Of a stretch of DNA of 64,000 nt, positions 12,472-27,400 are shown in pieces. The notes under the pieces were generated by a model. The model saw only the letters and a list, made by a program, of their open reading frames with translations. It did no database searches and was not told the DNA's origin. Within the stretch, counting starts at the first letter, position 1; each line of letters begins with the position of its first letter. The position numbers and the translations under genes were made by a program. Origin of the DNA: Ectocarpus siliculosus (Eukaryota > Sar > Phaeophyceae > Ectocarpales > Ectocarpaceae); NCBI GenBank assembly GCA_000310025.1, contig FN649746.1, positions 1,512,757 through 1,576,756 of the forward strand. Reading direction: 5' to 3'.

Positions 12472-15400
12472 CTGAATAACCCATTTGAGTACGAGTTCGA
12501 TAAGTCGTAGACACGTGGACTACACGACACACCTAAGAATCAGTTGTGAGTGAAGAGGTGCTTGGACTACTGGTCGGGGACGGCCGAACGATTGCCTCAA
12601 TCATGTCAGCGCCACGAGTGATGACTGACACACACGACACGTCCATGTTTCTCGGGGAAATCGAGTTGACATGAATACTAAGGGTAAAGGCGACCTGAAA
12701 AAGAATTTACCGGCATTGAAGAGAGTGAAAGCAGTATGAATCGACTCTTGTGTCCCAGGGGGGCATCTGGTAGCACATGGGGCGGATGAGTTTGTAAATC
12801 GGACTGGTGTTGCCATCTTGAAAGATGTGTAGGAATGTGCGGGTCTGGGACTTCTACGGTGGAAGAGAGGAAAATCATCAACACATACCACGGTAAGAAT
12901 AAGAATTGAATAGGCGTGGACTACGCATTCAATCATCTGAGTGTATTTTTCCCCTTCATCTACTTCGCTCTGCGGCAGGATGTTGTAGCGTTCCGTGGCT
13001 GTGTATTCTTCGTCAAACCAAGTATTGTCTGGAGTGCAAACGACTCGAATTATACTGCAGACATACATATATGCACGATGAAAGCTTAGTCAAAAGGGGT
13101 GCGTTGACGATACCTGGAGAACTTCACCGAGAATGCTGTCTGCAGCATCCCGTACGCGCTTCAATACGTCAGCATCGCCTTCCCCTTCTCTTGCATCTGA
13201 TCTTCCTTCTCCATCTTCGGATGGCAACATGGCGCTGCAGTCCGCCAGGGCCAAGAGCAGACGCGCTCGCGCACGAGCCACTAAACAAGCTTCATTCTCC
13301 CCTCGCAATTCCTCCAAGGTGGGATTGGCGCCGAACAGTCCACGCTTCAGCAGACGAACATGCCTGGGCAGATTTATCGAGCATATATTACCGGTCTCAT
13401 CTGGTGGAATGTCCGCTGACATTCGTGCCCGAGGGGAACCTATTTTTCAGGCGCTCCGAAGTTGTTTGCAATAGCACCCAGAGGGTGACGTAAAACGGAA
13501 ACACTAACGTTTGAGAAAAGGCACTGCAGATTCATCGGGCCGATGCCTCGTTGTCGCCTACTTCAGGAGAACGGGATTCGTAAAACTGGATGCAAATGTT
13601 TCAGGAGCCCGAAAGACATCTGTAGGGCTGTGTTGTTGAGGCACCATGAGTAGTACGGCAATTTAGAGGCATTGTGCATGACCGCAATTTGGTCAGCAGA
13701 ATCGTTGACTGCGTACGTACCTGGAAGGTTCCCTCGATGCCCCAGAAACACCGTTGTCCCCCGTGGCATCCGCAGTATCATCGGCACCGATTCCAGGAAG
13801 CTCGCCCATGAGCCATGAGACCGCGAGTGCGTTGTCGGGATGGCCGAGGGGCAGACTATTCTGGAACGGAGCGAACCCATAGAATGGGAGGCCAGACTTG
13901 GCCATCTGTTCAACGATAAAGAAGGGGAACATTTGAAGAGCGTGATTTTCGGCGGAGCCCGATGACTCTTGGCAGATGAGAGGACCAAACATGGATAATC
14001 ACCAACCCATCTCACCAACGGAGTGTCCTAAACTAACTCCAAGACAGGCTCAATCTACAACGGAGGCCGTGTGGTGCGCAAGCGAGGCTATGCGATTCGC
14101 CTGGGCAACTCTCCACGCCTGCGAAGTGCGGGACAACACATCCACACTTGTTTTCGTTTTGACGGCGTTCGACGGTATGCAGCCTTAATTTTCTGATACT
14201 GTTTCACAGCAAAATGTGTGCGCTGCTGCTCTGAGTTGTTGATTTGTCCTGGAATGTGCAGAAACTCACGCAACCTTCGCAGACGCGACACCAAGGGCAG
14301 CTCGGGATAGGGGAAACATATGCAATGCACCTTTGATATAGTGCACCCGGGATGAACACCTGCCGCAGATATTGAACCAGATCAACATGAAATTTCTACT
14401 TGAAGTACAACGCCTAGAACACCCACATCTCTGGGATCACGAGCCCGGCCACCATCAGCGCCATCGGACACCCCGCTATCCTTCTCCACGGTAGAATTTG
14501 CAGCTGATTTTCCACCGCCCTTTCCTTTGGCACCCCCTCCTTTTTTCGCTTTCCCTTTTCCTGCCACGGGTGTTTCTGCTTCCGCGGGGGCGGCAGGGGG
14601 GTCCTTTGAAGAGTTCGCATTGTCCCTTCGGGTTTCGCACACAACATTTCGAACGTGTGAGGGAATAGACAAGGCATAGGGTTGGATGTTTTGTTCGAGA
14701 CTGATTGTTGTGTGGTAGGCACGGGATGAGAGGACCTTCTCTGCACAGGGGAGAGGTGTGTATTCAGCCTCTTGCGGGAAAAAATTCACACGGTTTTCAG
14801 AATATGTTTTCTCCGTTGTGACCTCGGATCGGATCTTCGGTGTTACGGCAGGCATCACGGCGTGGGTAAGAGTGCGAGCGACCCCTATCTCTTGTTGATT
14901 CAACTTGCTCGTCTACTGCCTTTGGCCATCGTTCCCACTAATGGCAACTCCTTCATGGGGCGGGTCTTCGATCTATACAGCAGGTCTTCGATCAATACAG
15001 CATCGAGAAGATTTCTTACAGCTCAATTTTTCAGCAACCGATTCAAACCACTCGAACGATTTCCCAAACGAGTTACGGGGGGATTCGGACCAATGCCCCC
15101 ATGTTTCGAGGACATCGCCAGACCACGCGGGGGCAGTCCCACCAAAGAAGATAAATCTGTTGGGCCTGCTCTGTGCGCAATCTATTATGGTGTTTGTTTT
15201 TCGTGTCGCCTACGCCGTCAACCCGGCTCCATAATTTGGCGCAAAGTTGGTGCGGGCGCGCCCTACTGTCCTCAACCAACACAGAATGGTGTTCCTTCTT
15301 CCCAGATGGCATGTGGTCGCTTTCACTCAAAGTGAACCATGCACATTTGCCGCAACCAAACCTGGGGGGCTTGGGGGGTTGGAGATTCGCGATGTCCGAC

Positions 15401-18400
15401 CTAGTAAGCCGATATTCAATATCCAAAAACGTACGGTTTGGTGGACTCGACTTGAAAAATGCGAAACATTGAGATGGAAAAAGACAGTCTGAAGCGGTCC
15501 GATAGAGGAACGGTCACTCTCACGAGATACCTGCGACCGGCGTAGCCGGCTGTGGTTTTAGGCGTGCTCCCCCCAGAAAGCACGGCCGCTAGCGCCGATG
15601 CAGCCTCCGCCGGAAACCCGGCCTCAGCGAGGCACTCCACCCGCGCCAGCTGCACCCGGACGAGCTGGAGAGGATCTAACGTGACCTTTGATGCAACCTT
15701 GAATGCCAGAAAGAACGAAGTTGGAGAAGGCTGGATTCGGCGAGAACAGGTATCATGTACCGCGGAACGGGGTGGTAGACTTGGAACGATTTGGATAGGC
15801 CACCGGCTAAGTGGTGGTCGTGACGGGGTTTGGCGAAATTATGTAACCGGGACAGAGGGCTGGTACATGCTTGTGCAACAAATCTGCTGCTGCGTTGTAC
15901 GCGGGAAATTTCGCAGGGCCCTATACCATGTTCTATCCCTTTCCAATACGCTTGGTTGTAGGACTTGAACATGCTCCGTGTAGGAGGGTGTTAACACCTA
16001 GAATTTGACCCTCAAACCTTGCGGTACAGAGAAAGCCTTCTTGCAGAGCCTGCCACTTGGATGGTTTCTCACATGCTCCAGGACCGCCTGAACCGGGAAC
16101 GCTTCCTCATAGCATCCGGCCGCCATCAGAACACCTTGGACGTGCATCAGAGACAGAGACAGGGACGACACCGACAATCTCCTGTCGTCTAGCCACAGTC
16201 CAAGACTCTCCAGGCCAGGTCCTCCAAGGCTTTCCGGCGTAAAGGAGGCGTAGTCGCATTCCCTCTGCGTAGTAAATTAAGAGTGTTCGTTAGTGGGCGG
16301 AGGGACTTTGGTTCCAAACCTATGGACTTGCAGATGACGACTCCGAGCAAACTGCACGGCGAATTTGTCGTATTTAGCGAGCGGGCTGGGTATTGGGAGG
16401 AATCCGGAAAATCCGATACGTCGGGCTCACCCTGCCCACACTCACCTGAGGGTATGGGAGTGAAATCTCCATAGGTGCTCGAAACATCTCCGCTGCCATG
16501 AGGCACAGGTTCAACTGCCCGCGCATATCGTTCTGCCAGAAAAGTTATTTCCAAATAGCACATGATACATGACGAGGGGGGCACGCCATTGTTGTTGATC
16601 TGGTTGTATATACTTTATGGCGAAGGTGCTAGCCGAGCTGCGAGGCAAGAATTGATTTGGCGTTTGTGTCGGTAGAATACCGAGTGGCGTAGAGAGAGAA
16701 AGTACATGGCTTCGAGTGCGGCGGGAGGTCGTGCACATGCACACTTCACGGTGTTTTCGAGATTAGAACGCTGCATCCCACAGAAACCCCATCAATGTTC
16801 CGAATGAATTGCGCCTGCGGATAAACCACTGTCGAATTTCTCGGCGAACGATTTCTTGCGCCAAGCAAAGCTTCCGTTGTGTATGCTTTAAATGATATAT
16901 GGTGTGAAAATGAAACATTTAGTGCTAGCCCTGGGTTGGACTCCCGCATAGAACGCACCACACGATTCCAACGGTTCTTTTAGTATGGACGATTTCGTCA
17001 ATGCGGTTGTGTTCTATTACGATAGGGCATTGTCGTTGGTCCGTATCCTAGAACTAATCGTCTGGTAAGCCTACCTGCCCTGTGAACCTGCTGAGCTTTC
17101 CGAGGAGGGTGCCACCCGCGATACAGCTCCACCGACCGAGCGCCAGGGCCAGAGATCCCCCGCCCCCAGGCGGCCCTCCCGACGAGGGGTGAGCAGCACG
17201 CAATGTTGTGAATATTGATCGCCAGTGCTTGGTGGAGTCCTGCTCGGAGCATTTTGTTTCGAGAAGTAGGCAGCGTTTAATTCCATCCGTCCCACTACGT
17301 CATGCTCATCATAGCGTTTTTATGTTACCTGGCGGAGAGGGGGTGAAAGCGAGCGAGCATTACTTTTGGAAGTAGCGTGCCTGCGATCTGAGGTGAAAGC
17401 GCAAGAGTAACGAAGACATTAGCATCGACTTGCACTCACCAGAGCTGAGCACAGACTGTCGATAGCATCCATCCAACTTTTAGAGGCTGAGTCGTAGTGT
17501 CCTCCCAGCGCCTGTGTTCATCACACATCAAGAGGTGGAACGCAAAAATTGGGTGGTCATGCATGTGGCCAGCATAGGTCCACAAAACGCTCAACACATA
17601 TTCAATCAACTAAGTCAATGAAGGAAACACTATCTGGTGCTTCATATGTCCGCACGTGCAGGTCTCCCATGTCGCACAGGGCCTCTGTCAGGAGTTCCCT
17701 CTCCCGCTTGTCCCTCAGCACGCCCACAGCTCGTCGATAAACCTTCAAGACAGCGCTCTCAGACTTTTCGACCAAGCCAAAGTCCGGTGTACCCCCGACA
17801 CCGTCGCCACCACAGAGGCCATTATCCGTTGGAGGGATGTTCCCTGTGGGGTATGGCGCAAGCAGCAAATGATGGCCAATATTATTTCTTCCTAGAAGCT
17901 TCCCGTTTCTTGACCGCTTACAAGATAAGAGAGACAAGTGGTTGGATAGTCATGATGAAATTCGATGTTCTGCTTGGAAGGTTATTGGACGATAAACGAA
18001 ACATGTGGCATATCAAAATGCGGCTGTCATTGAGTCCCTCGATACTGTCCTTGCTGCAGGTGCACTAATGTGATGACAACGGATTCACCGCAACAACCGT
18101 CTTCTGGGTCTCACCGTTAGCTAGTTCTTCACCAAGAACATGTCCGTCGCCGACCGTGGGAGATTCTGATGTTGCCAATGGCGACGGTGTCGGAGACAGT
18201 AGAGCGAGGTGTTTCGCGAGGGTTTCTCTCGCGTCATCTAGAGTACGGCGACCGATCCTGTATATCACCAAGGAGGTCAGTCGGGGAAGAGAGGGCAGGA
18301 GAGAAGAGGATTTGAGGCTAGGAGTAAGGGACACAGTCGGACCCTCCACCCGGGAAACGTCGCTGTAGAGAGTTCTCTGGACAACGTTCGAACCAACAAA

Positions 18401-21400
18401 GTTCACTCGTTGTCGGGTGGATTTTAGAACCTACTGGGAGATATGACGTTCGTCATTCCCATTATCATACAACCGTTTCGAGCCTGCTTCTAAGCCCTCG
18501 TATATGGGCGGATAGAGCATGCTGTTCCACCTGTGTCAAATCTTGTGCTTCACACGCTGGCGAATATCATGCCCCACCACCTACGGAGAATATCATCTGT
18601 GGGACGTTGCTATGGCTGTTCAGTGTTCGCTCACTCTTTGGTTTTAACGTAGTTGTCCCGCGACTGAAGTAGCGTGCCAAGGCGGTGGTCGTGAATCTGC
18701 TTTCGTACCCTCGCGTCCCCAACATCCTCGACCAGCGGCTCTCTAGCTCGCTCGTGCTCTATTTCCTCCTTACTCTTTGTTTCCAGTGCTTTCAGCACCT
18801 GGGTAGAACGATCGATGCGTTGCGAGGGCCGTTGGTCATACATGGTGGAAGAATTAAATGATGTTGCCCCGCTTCGGCGTTTCGTACTCGCTCTTCGATT
18901 CACAAGTTATGTCTTCCCTTAGAATCTAGGGTGCTTTTCGTGTGACCGACGACTCCAAGATGAGGGAACGAGGTCGAAAATATCAATTTATTCGAGCTAT
19001 TTTACGCCATAAGAGGCTGCCGCATATGAAAATTGCTAATGTAATGTTCATTCCTAGGGCAGAGGCCAAAGGCTTCGCGCTTTGTGGATGCCCGTGGCCG
19101 CAGTGATTCGTAAGTCGCATGACACGCGTGACATACCTTTCGGCGTCGGCGCTTGGCCTGTGCTTCCTGAAATTTCTCGTCGATCGCTTCAAGGCGCGCC
19201 TGCCTCATGGAAAGAAGTCTATCCGCCAGAGAACAAAGCTGTTTCTGCGCGTGCAAGACGAGTGGGTACACCCTGTTCCCGCCGTATAGACCCCCGGTGG
19301 ACGCCAAAAGCCTGCTCCCGACCTAGTGAGTTCGTGGCAGGTCAACTAGGGGTCAGGATCAGATGGTAGTTCTGGTCTAGTTTGGTAGCGCCAGATGTTG
19401 GCGGACTTCCTCAGACCTGCCAGCTTGGCCGCCATGGCGTACTGCATTCAATATACGAAAGACGCTCTGCCGCGGACCGGCTGGGACATGACCATTCGGT
19501 ATTCCTGCGGCTTCGAAGAGATTTGAAGGACATGCCAGCCAATGAGCATAGAAATAATGCAGTCCGCTAGACTAACGATCCGAGTACCAGAGAGAAAACT
19601 ATTTTGACCTTTTTCGTGCCTGTCGCTCCATCACTACTGTAGTTGGAGGACAGCTTCAGCTGGCCGAAACCGAAAGTAGTACAATACAATTTCAGCACGA
19701 CCATGGCAACTAGGAGCGCAGCGTGTGATGAATCGACACATCGTCCAGTTTGAGGAACGACGCAACGTGTGATCCAAGGGGTCGTTGTCCACGCAAAGGA
19801 GAGAGAGCGAAAATCGCCGGTTCCCGAATTATATGCGTAGAAACACGTCCACGCAATATCAACGTGTCACCTTGACGACTACTCCCCAGCAGCGGCACCG
19901 GAGGATCCCTTGTAGCCCCCACTCTACAAACCTCGAAACCCAGCGGCTATCCACAGGCATGGGCAAGTCGGAAGAAGCTTGGGCTGACTCCCCAGCCTTG
20001 ATGTTGGACACATTTGAGTTGAACATAGAAATAGCGCACGACGGGGTGACGAAGGTGGCGAATAAAGAACGGTGCCTATGACCTTCCCGTGCACTACAAG
20101 GGCCGTTCCAAATCCCGAAAAATGTTTTTCTTGTGTGCCACGGTCCATAGCTCTGCGTCCTGAGGTTAGTTCATACTTCGATACACTCACCTCGACCTAC
20201 ACGCCTAGCCTCTAGTCGAGCTGTAAGAGAAGGAAAGTGCTCATCAAGCTCCTCGTCGATAGTCAGCGCAAGAGGAACGGCTTCACACATCGGCAAGATC
20301 CGACCAGTTCATTTCGCTCTGGTGGCGACTTCTGATCAGTCTCACCAAAACTTTCATTCTCACATCCAAGCTGCCTGAGATGCTTCCGCTACAACCATGC
20401 CATGTCTTGTCCATAGCCTTTCATCTTGGTAAGCTAAGGTCAGAATGAAGAATGCGTACTATATCTCCACGACCACTAAATGAAACGAGTCACACCCAAC
20501 CAATCACGCTCTGTAGGGTTCACAACAACGACGAGCTGTGCATGCACAGTATTTTTTAGTGCAAAGTAATGAACGACACGCCAGCGGAGACCCGTGTGTT
20601 GATGCGAATGTCTATGTATCCGCATCGGTGCCTGTGATTCTGACTCTTGATTCGACCAGGGTGGACCCTTTGCTAGAGCGAGCTGAAAATGGCCACGCCT
20701 TTCACTGGACACACTTCCCGCAACCGCTAGCCTCCTACCTTCAAACCGACCCCTCCTTCGTGTTCAGAGCTGTCCTCGACGGTGCTCTCCTGGCTCGACC
20801 CTCCATTTGACCCTGCTTCCCTTCGGCCACCACCACGGTCAATACCATGGGCTGCATCCACCGCATCAAGCAAGGCCTGCATCATGGCATTTATTTGGGC
20901 ATGACACATCAACACGATGTGGTCAGCGTTTCAGATGTAGGCCCGGGTTTTCCATGAGTACAAAGGAACGAAGCGAGTAGGCCAGGGGCCCCAGGGCATG
21001 TAAAAAGGTCGGACGGTTGTTCCGAAACACCTGAAGCCGGGCCGGCACGTGAGCATCCAGAAGCGCACCCGTCTGACGTTCACGCAGTCAAGTGCCGAAG
21101 ACGAAGTTTCACGATTCGCGAAGACGAGCTTTTTGCTCTGACTAGGAAATCGGATCTGATAACTAAACCGACATTCCTACGGCACATGCCATGTTGCCCC
21201 ACAGCCGTTGCAGGGTCTCTCAATAACAAAGACTGCGAGCTCTCGACCAACGCCCTCCTCGCTTTGACCCTCGCGTAACTCACCTCGCATGCCTTCGCGT
21301 AGATACGGCCATGGTGTTCACCCAGTGGGAGGCCCCACCCAACGCAAATCTCTGCGCTTTCCGTCGATCGAAAGTCATGCGGCGATAGCCAGAGCGCGAG

Positions 21401-24400
21401 GATGGCGTTCCACAACAGCCCACACGACCTCTCGGTCTACGAACGAACGGCCACGAACTATTGTGTTGGTGTCGTCGGGTGGTGACTAAATCACTGTGTG
21501 TCCGCTGGAGGATGGTGCGTCGACAATATCGACCATGTTCCCTCCGCCGCTGAGACCATTTCACAGCATCAGCGCCCCTTGCTGGTAACAAAGGAACCTC
21601 TTTCTTGCTAATGGGGTGTAGCTGCGTATGTTCCGCATAGATTCTCACCGTTTCGCACCTACGCCGGATAACGGTTTGTATCGTTCGAGAACAGGCCTCC
21701 CCACCGCACTGTGCTAATGGTACCCAAGCTCCGTGGCGGCCGGCAGACGATCGTTTGTGCATGGGTTGGTGCTCATGGCGGTCAACAAGCCCACGTTCGC
21801 ACGCATCGAAAAATTGGTTTTGGTTTTCTCTTGGTCTGTGCTCTTCTTACCTTGGACCACGATTGCGCGCGCCGCGCTCGACTTGCCGCCTTGGTCAGGT
21901 GTAGCATCGCCATCGAGAAAAAAACGGCGAACGCGTCCCCATCAACGATTTTTCCGTCTTCATGATCACCATTGCCGCCGGCGCTCTTTCCTTCGTTGTT
22001 GTTTTCGTTGATGACTGCCCCTTTGACGGCCGAAACCGCTTGACTTTTGCTCGGCCACGGCGTCCCGTCGTCCTATTGTTGACAAACCAGCGGGCGTATT
22101 CAGAATGGCAGAGTGCAAGCGTCCAGTATGGTGAGACACATATCGTGCTCGGTCCAGAACAGAGAGGCAGGTGTACCAGGATCGAGTATAGTTGACGCAA
22201 AGCAAGCATCGCAGGATTCGCCCATGACCGTTTCGAGATCCTGCGCAATCGTCATCCTCAATCTCACCTCGAGCTGCGAGATGATGTCCTCTTCGTCTCT
22301 ACCATTATCAACACCTCTATCGCCACCCCCGTCACCACTTGTTTCCCTGCCGCCACCTCCCCCGTCAACAACAAGTCCCTTTTTCGACGCGAAGACTTCG
22401 GCGAACGGCCCGGTCCCATAACCCCACGGGAGTCGCCCGCCCCCCGCGGCCGCAGACACTTCCTTGACGGTTGGCCTGGAAGCCTCAAATGGTGGCGGCG
22501 CTGTTAATACCCCTGCTACACCTGCAGGTATCGACGATACAGGGTTCGCTGCTATCGCTCCAGCATTGGCAGCGGGCTGTGGCTGGAGCGAAGGAACCTG
22601 ACCGTTGGGAGTAGGTCGACCGGTCGCCAGCTTGCTAGCACGCACAGTAGCGGCGGCGGCGAGGCCCAGCTGTAAGCAAGCGGCTCCGAGAATGTGTTCC
22701 ACCTCCGCCAGCCTCAGGAGCTGTTCGGACTCCGCTGCCGAGGCAGCGAACGTCAGGGCGTCCATACATTCATCTCCCTCGCCCTGGTGGGGATAATGGA
22801 CTTGTGAGGGGCGATGAAATACTTCTAGTCTGGATGGGACAGTTCTCGTGTCCATTCAACGAATGGCGGTGTGCTACGGTATGGCGGGGCTGTCGGGCGT
22901 CTGGCTGATAGTGCGAAGAGGTCAGCGGGACAGGCAAGCCTTATCTTGAAGATCTAGGGTAGGGTGCTGAGCGCTTGTCGCCGTTCTTCATGGTGATTAG
23001 GTTCGTCAGGCTTACAACTATTCTGTTCGAGATGGCAGGGGACTCTTGGTGACGTTTGATGTACTTGTCTGCTAAAGCATGGCTTCGAGGTTTCCACACA
23101 GGCAACCGGCGACGTTGTGCAACTCGAGATGCTTGTGCAGACTTAGTGGTCGCCTCATGAAGTGCCACCAGATCTTTCCGTGTTTCAAGAAAATAGTGGT
23201 TGCGTGTGTTGGTGAATTCTCGTCTCTACCATGATTCACTCTCTCCCTGCCTCTTTCTCTATCTCTCTGCCTCTGTCTCTCTCTTCCATTCTTTCTAGAA
23301 GCTATACCGTAACAAGAAGGCATGTCGAGCTGATCTAACTCACTCGCGTGTTACTGCTCCGGTCGCTGCAATCGCCTGGGTCGACGTTCGTCCCTCTTCT
23401 CTTAGCCTCTGCAGCGTCTCCCTCGTCAGCCACTGCAGCAGCTTCGCCACCCGCGTTGCCTTTGGAATTGTCAGCCCCCCCGTCAATACCTTGTGCGGCT
23501 TCTACCGACCCTATTCCCGTGTCTTTGTTTCCAGGGGCTGGCACGATGTACGGCGAGTCCTCGAGACCACCCTCCAGGGCCAGGACCTGACAGATGAGGG
23601 TCGTAGGCAGCAGGTGGTATGCCTAAATTAAATGTGTTCTCTGTCTTTCATGTTATTTGTGGCCAGTGGTCTGTTAGGGCGTCCACCAAGTAGAGCGTTA
23701 TGTCATCCTATCCCCAACCGAAAGATTCACAGCTCTTTTCTCGCTACAAACCAACGAGGTCCAGGAGAAATTTCTGGGACAAGGATTCTTCTTATAGATT
23801 CTACCGAGCCCAACAGCATGCCTTCAGGAATTGCCCCTTTGTACGAAAAATAGTACTAACAACACAAGGGTGCAATGCGTGGACGTCTAAGCGGTGCTTC
23901 TCGACAAGTTACTTCGGGGCGGAATCAGACACACTAGACGCATAAGTTCCTTCGAGGTGCTACATCGCTAAAGTTGCACCAAGTTCCTTTGTCAAGAGAA
24001 ATTCGCCCTACACAGTATGGGATACCTTCGCGGCCAAGGGCTTCAGATCAGACTCTGCCACCAAGTGAGCACATCCGCGTTCCCCTGCTTCTGTGCCCCC
24101 GGCGGCACGGTCTTCGGGCGTGGTGCCAGCGCCCGTAACGCCCACCACACCAGGGTCCAGCCAGGACACCACCTGATGGTCGGTTTCGCACTCATGTTTG
24201 TAGCGTTCCAAAAATGTGCCGCATTCGAAGTGATCATTTTGGGCAAAGAACCGCGAATGTACGACGACGGGCTCACTGGGCAAGGTTGAGTCGTAGGTTG
24301 TGATGAAGCGCTGTAACACAAAGAACACGCACCGGCAACATGTTTGGGAATCTTCTCCGTGTTGACATGGCGAGACAGAGCCTCAGCAAGCAATTTGTTT

Positions 24401-27400
24401 TTTCTGCGGGTGTATCTTAGCCGGAACTACTCATGGTACCTGCTGGGCCATTCCTCTGTCGAGAGCAATCCAGCACACCCTGCACAGTAATCGCGCTCGA
24501 TCGGGGTGAGAAGTAAACCTTTCCCCCTGCAGGAGTTCCCACGCCTTTGCAGGGTTCTTGTGAGCGCATGACATCACCTGTTCGACAGCCTGAGATGCCA
24601 AAGAGTCAAAGCATACGCAAAGGAATGTCGAGACTTTTGACGGGGAAAGGGAGAACGCGTAAAAAAATATCAAATTCCTCGTGGGTCTGAGGTAGGAGAG
24701 TGCGTGTGGTTGTTGCGGTTGGGAATCGGGTTCACGACAATGAATTCATGCGCGGAAACCTTAGAATCTACCATCTTGATCCCTGTTCTCCCTCGAAACT
24801 ATTCATTACTTCGTATAGTTGAATCCGGGCACTTGTTCCGGGAAAGGAGGACGGGCACGAAAACGGTAACAACCAAAAAAATGCCAGGTACGCGCGTAGG
24901 ACGAGCAAAGCAGCATTTACAGGATGGATCAATTTCAGTTGGCACCTCGAATCCAATTTGGGGAGAGTTTCACCCGCTGTATCACTGAAGCAGCGCCCAA
25001 TTCCGTTTAACGTTTGTCCAGTTGACTATTCAAATAGTGTCCCTCCCTCGGAGGTTCCGTCGGGTCTGGGCCCAAGTGACAAGCGGATTCGGGAGGAGCC
25101 AAGCACCGCACTTGAGTGAGACCAGGCATGATTCATGCCGTGCTTCTTGGTCTCTTCCGAACAGTTTGTGCGCTTGTCGTTTCTGGGCTTTCGTGTCAAC
25201 GTCTTGTTGTTCGGGACCGCCAGAGAACATGAAATCACGGAACATGTAGTTTCTGGAATGCTGGTTGCCATTTTCCCCTTGTTGGCCGGAACGGCACCGA
25301 TCGAAGGCCATGTTTGCACGATTCATCTGGTGTATCATTTCGCCCACGAAGAAGACTTAGGAGCCCTTCAGACAAGGAGCGGGACGGGCGATCGTAAAGA
25401 ATCTGCCCTGTTTCGAGAGAATTCGACTTCGTTTTGTGCGCCTTCAACGAATGAGTGTGGCTCGTGGCGTACCTCCAGCGAAGAAACCGGGGCAACCACT
25501 GCATCCTCCTCCCCCGCGTTCCCAGCCCCTCCCGCCGAAGGGGAAGCACTGGTGGCTGAATCCGGATCCTCAAGGTCGAGCGCTTTCCGCAGCTTGCAAA
25601 AATCTGCAGTGGCTCCTCCCGCTTCGCCCCCTGCTGCCATCCCATACCCCTGAAGTCCCATCCATACCTCTAGAAGTGCTGCCTGGGCGGGGGTGCCATT
25701 TTTCAACAACAGGTCTCTTGTTTCTCCCTCGGGGGCGCCTCCCTCGTCTTCATCCGCCCCCTCTGCTGCCCCTGCTCCGGGTGCTGTGGGCGAGGATTCC
25801 TGTCAAGGTAGAGATGATAAATAGTTATGACTGTTTTGCACTGCGTAGCTCCGATGCATGTTTGTTCCTCCTGCTCAGCTGTTGGCCACCTCGACCAACG
25901 GGCGAAATGACTCCCAAGGGCCCCAACCATATGTGGACCATTGCAAGATCTCGATTCACAACGAAACGGATCTGTTTCTACGTGTCACCAACATTCATCC
26001 TCAACGTGATGATTGGACGGACTTCTGCGCAAACACGGGGGGCTGTCGCCCTGGGCGCATATCATACGTTTCACACCAGTCTGGTGCCCCCCCGCCCCCG
26101 TTCCCCCGGGGATCATGCCACGCTCCGTAGTTTTGAGAATAAGAAATGACGAGACTACATGCTCGGTTTCTTGTGCGCATATTGGTTGTGTTGTGCACAA
26201 AGGGCAAGACCGCTCGGTAGGTGGCTGTATAGTTAGAGGGAACGACAGACGTTGAACAACAGCAAGCAACTGACCTTAAACACCACGGCTCCGACCGAAG
26301 CGGTGTGATCCCCGTCCGGCCCGTGATCCAGCAGGGTCGTACGTGCTACGAGGTTCTCGCCGATTTCATGTCCCTTGATAGTGATCTGATCAGACAAATG
26401 ATGACAATGGTTGCACGGACCTTTCGATTTGTGGCGTATGTGGAAAGCCAAAGCGCACGTGCTGCTGGATCGGCGCTCTCTGAGGTCGAAACTGTGGAAC
26501 GCGTATAGCTGGGAAATCATCGTTCAGGCTTGGTCGGGCAGGAGACCACGATGTATTTGCCAGCATCCATGAAATCGAACGAAACCGACATTATGCCGTG
26601 CTATCGCAACAATCTGTTTTTGTTTCGCATCAAAGACTCAGTCGTGCTCGGTAGTACTTTCATTTGACTAGTTTTGATGCAAACCCATTCTCATCCAGCG
26701 GACCTCGCTCAGGGGTTGGTGTCTCCGAACTCGACTTCGGAACAGCAGCGTAAGGTTGGTACATCAGGTACATCGTACATAACTCCTCTGAAACGTGTAC
26801 GTGGTCTAACGGCAGATTCGTGATGTGTTGGCCCTCAGGGTGCTACTGTTAAATGGGCGTAGGAAGCTTCGTTTAGTCCCAACTCTCAAACACCTGGTAT
26901 GCCAGACACGCAAACGTGCTCTTGATGACGTTGTCCCACCCGTCTCCGCTCGGCACCAAGGACAGGCATTGATGAAGCTGGCACAAAACCTACCAACATG
27001 ACATGGGGTGCGGGTTACTCGTTCAGTCTTGTCTTTGTTACATCCCTTCCGTTTGATAACACACAGCTTCATCCGTCGTGTTTATCTCGAACTTTGGATC
27101 CCTCCTGTTCACTTGCTCGAACTCGGCAACAATGGTGTATCGACGTTTGGAGCATTTCCATTGCAGCAACCATCGCTACCAACAACGATGTTTTAGCTAG
27201 GCAGGCAGGCGGGGACATGCCGAAAGAGATCTGGCCAGGATACCGTGCCTGGAAAAGGAGACGGCCCATGGCAGCCACCCGCAAGAGCGGCAGGAGAAGA
27301 TGGTATGCCTTCCACACCCCGCGCGCCACGAGGTCCCAGTCTTGGAGAAGCACGGCCACTTCGCAGGCTAGGGATAGGCGCTTCAAAGCGACCAAGCGCG

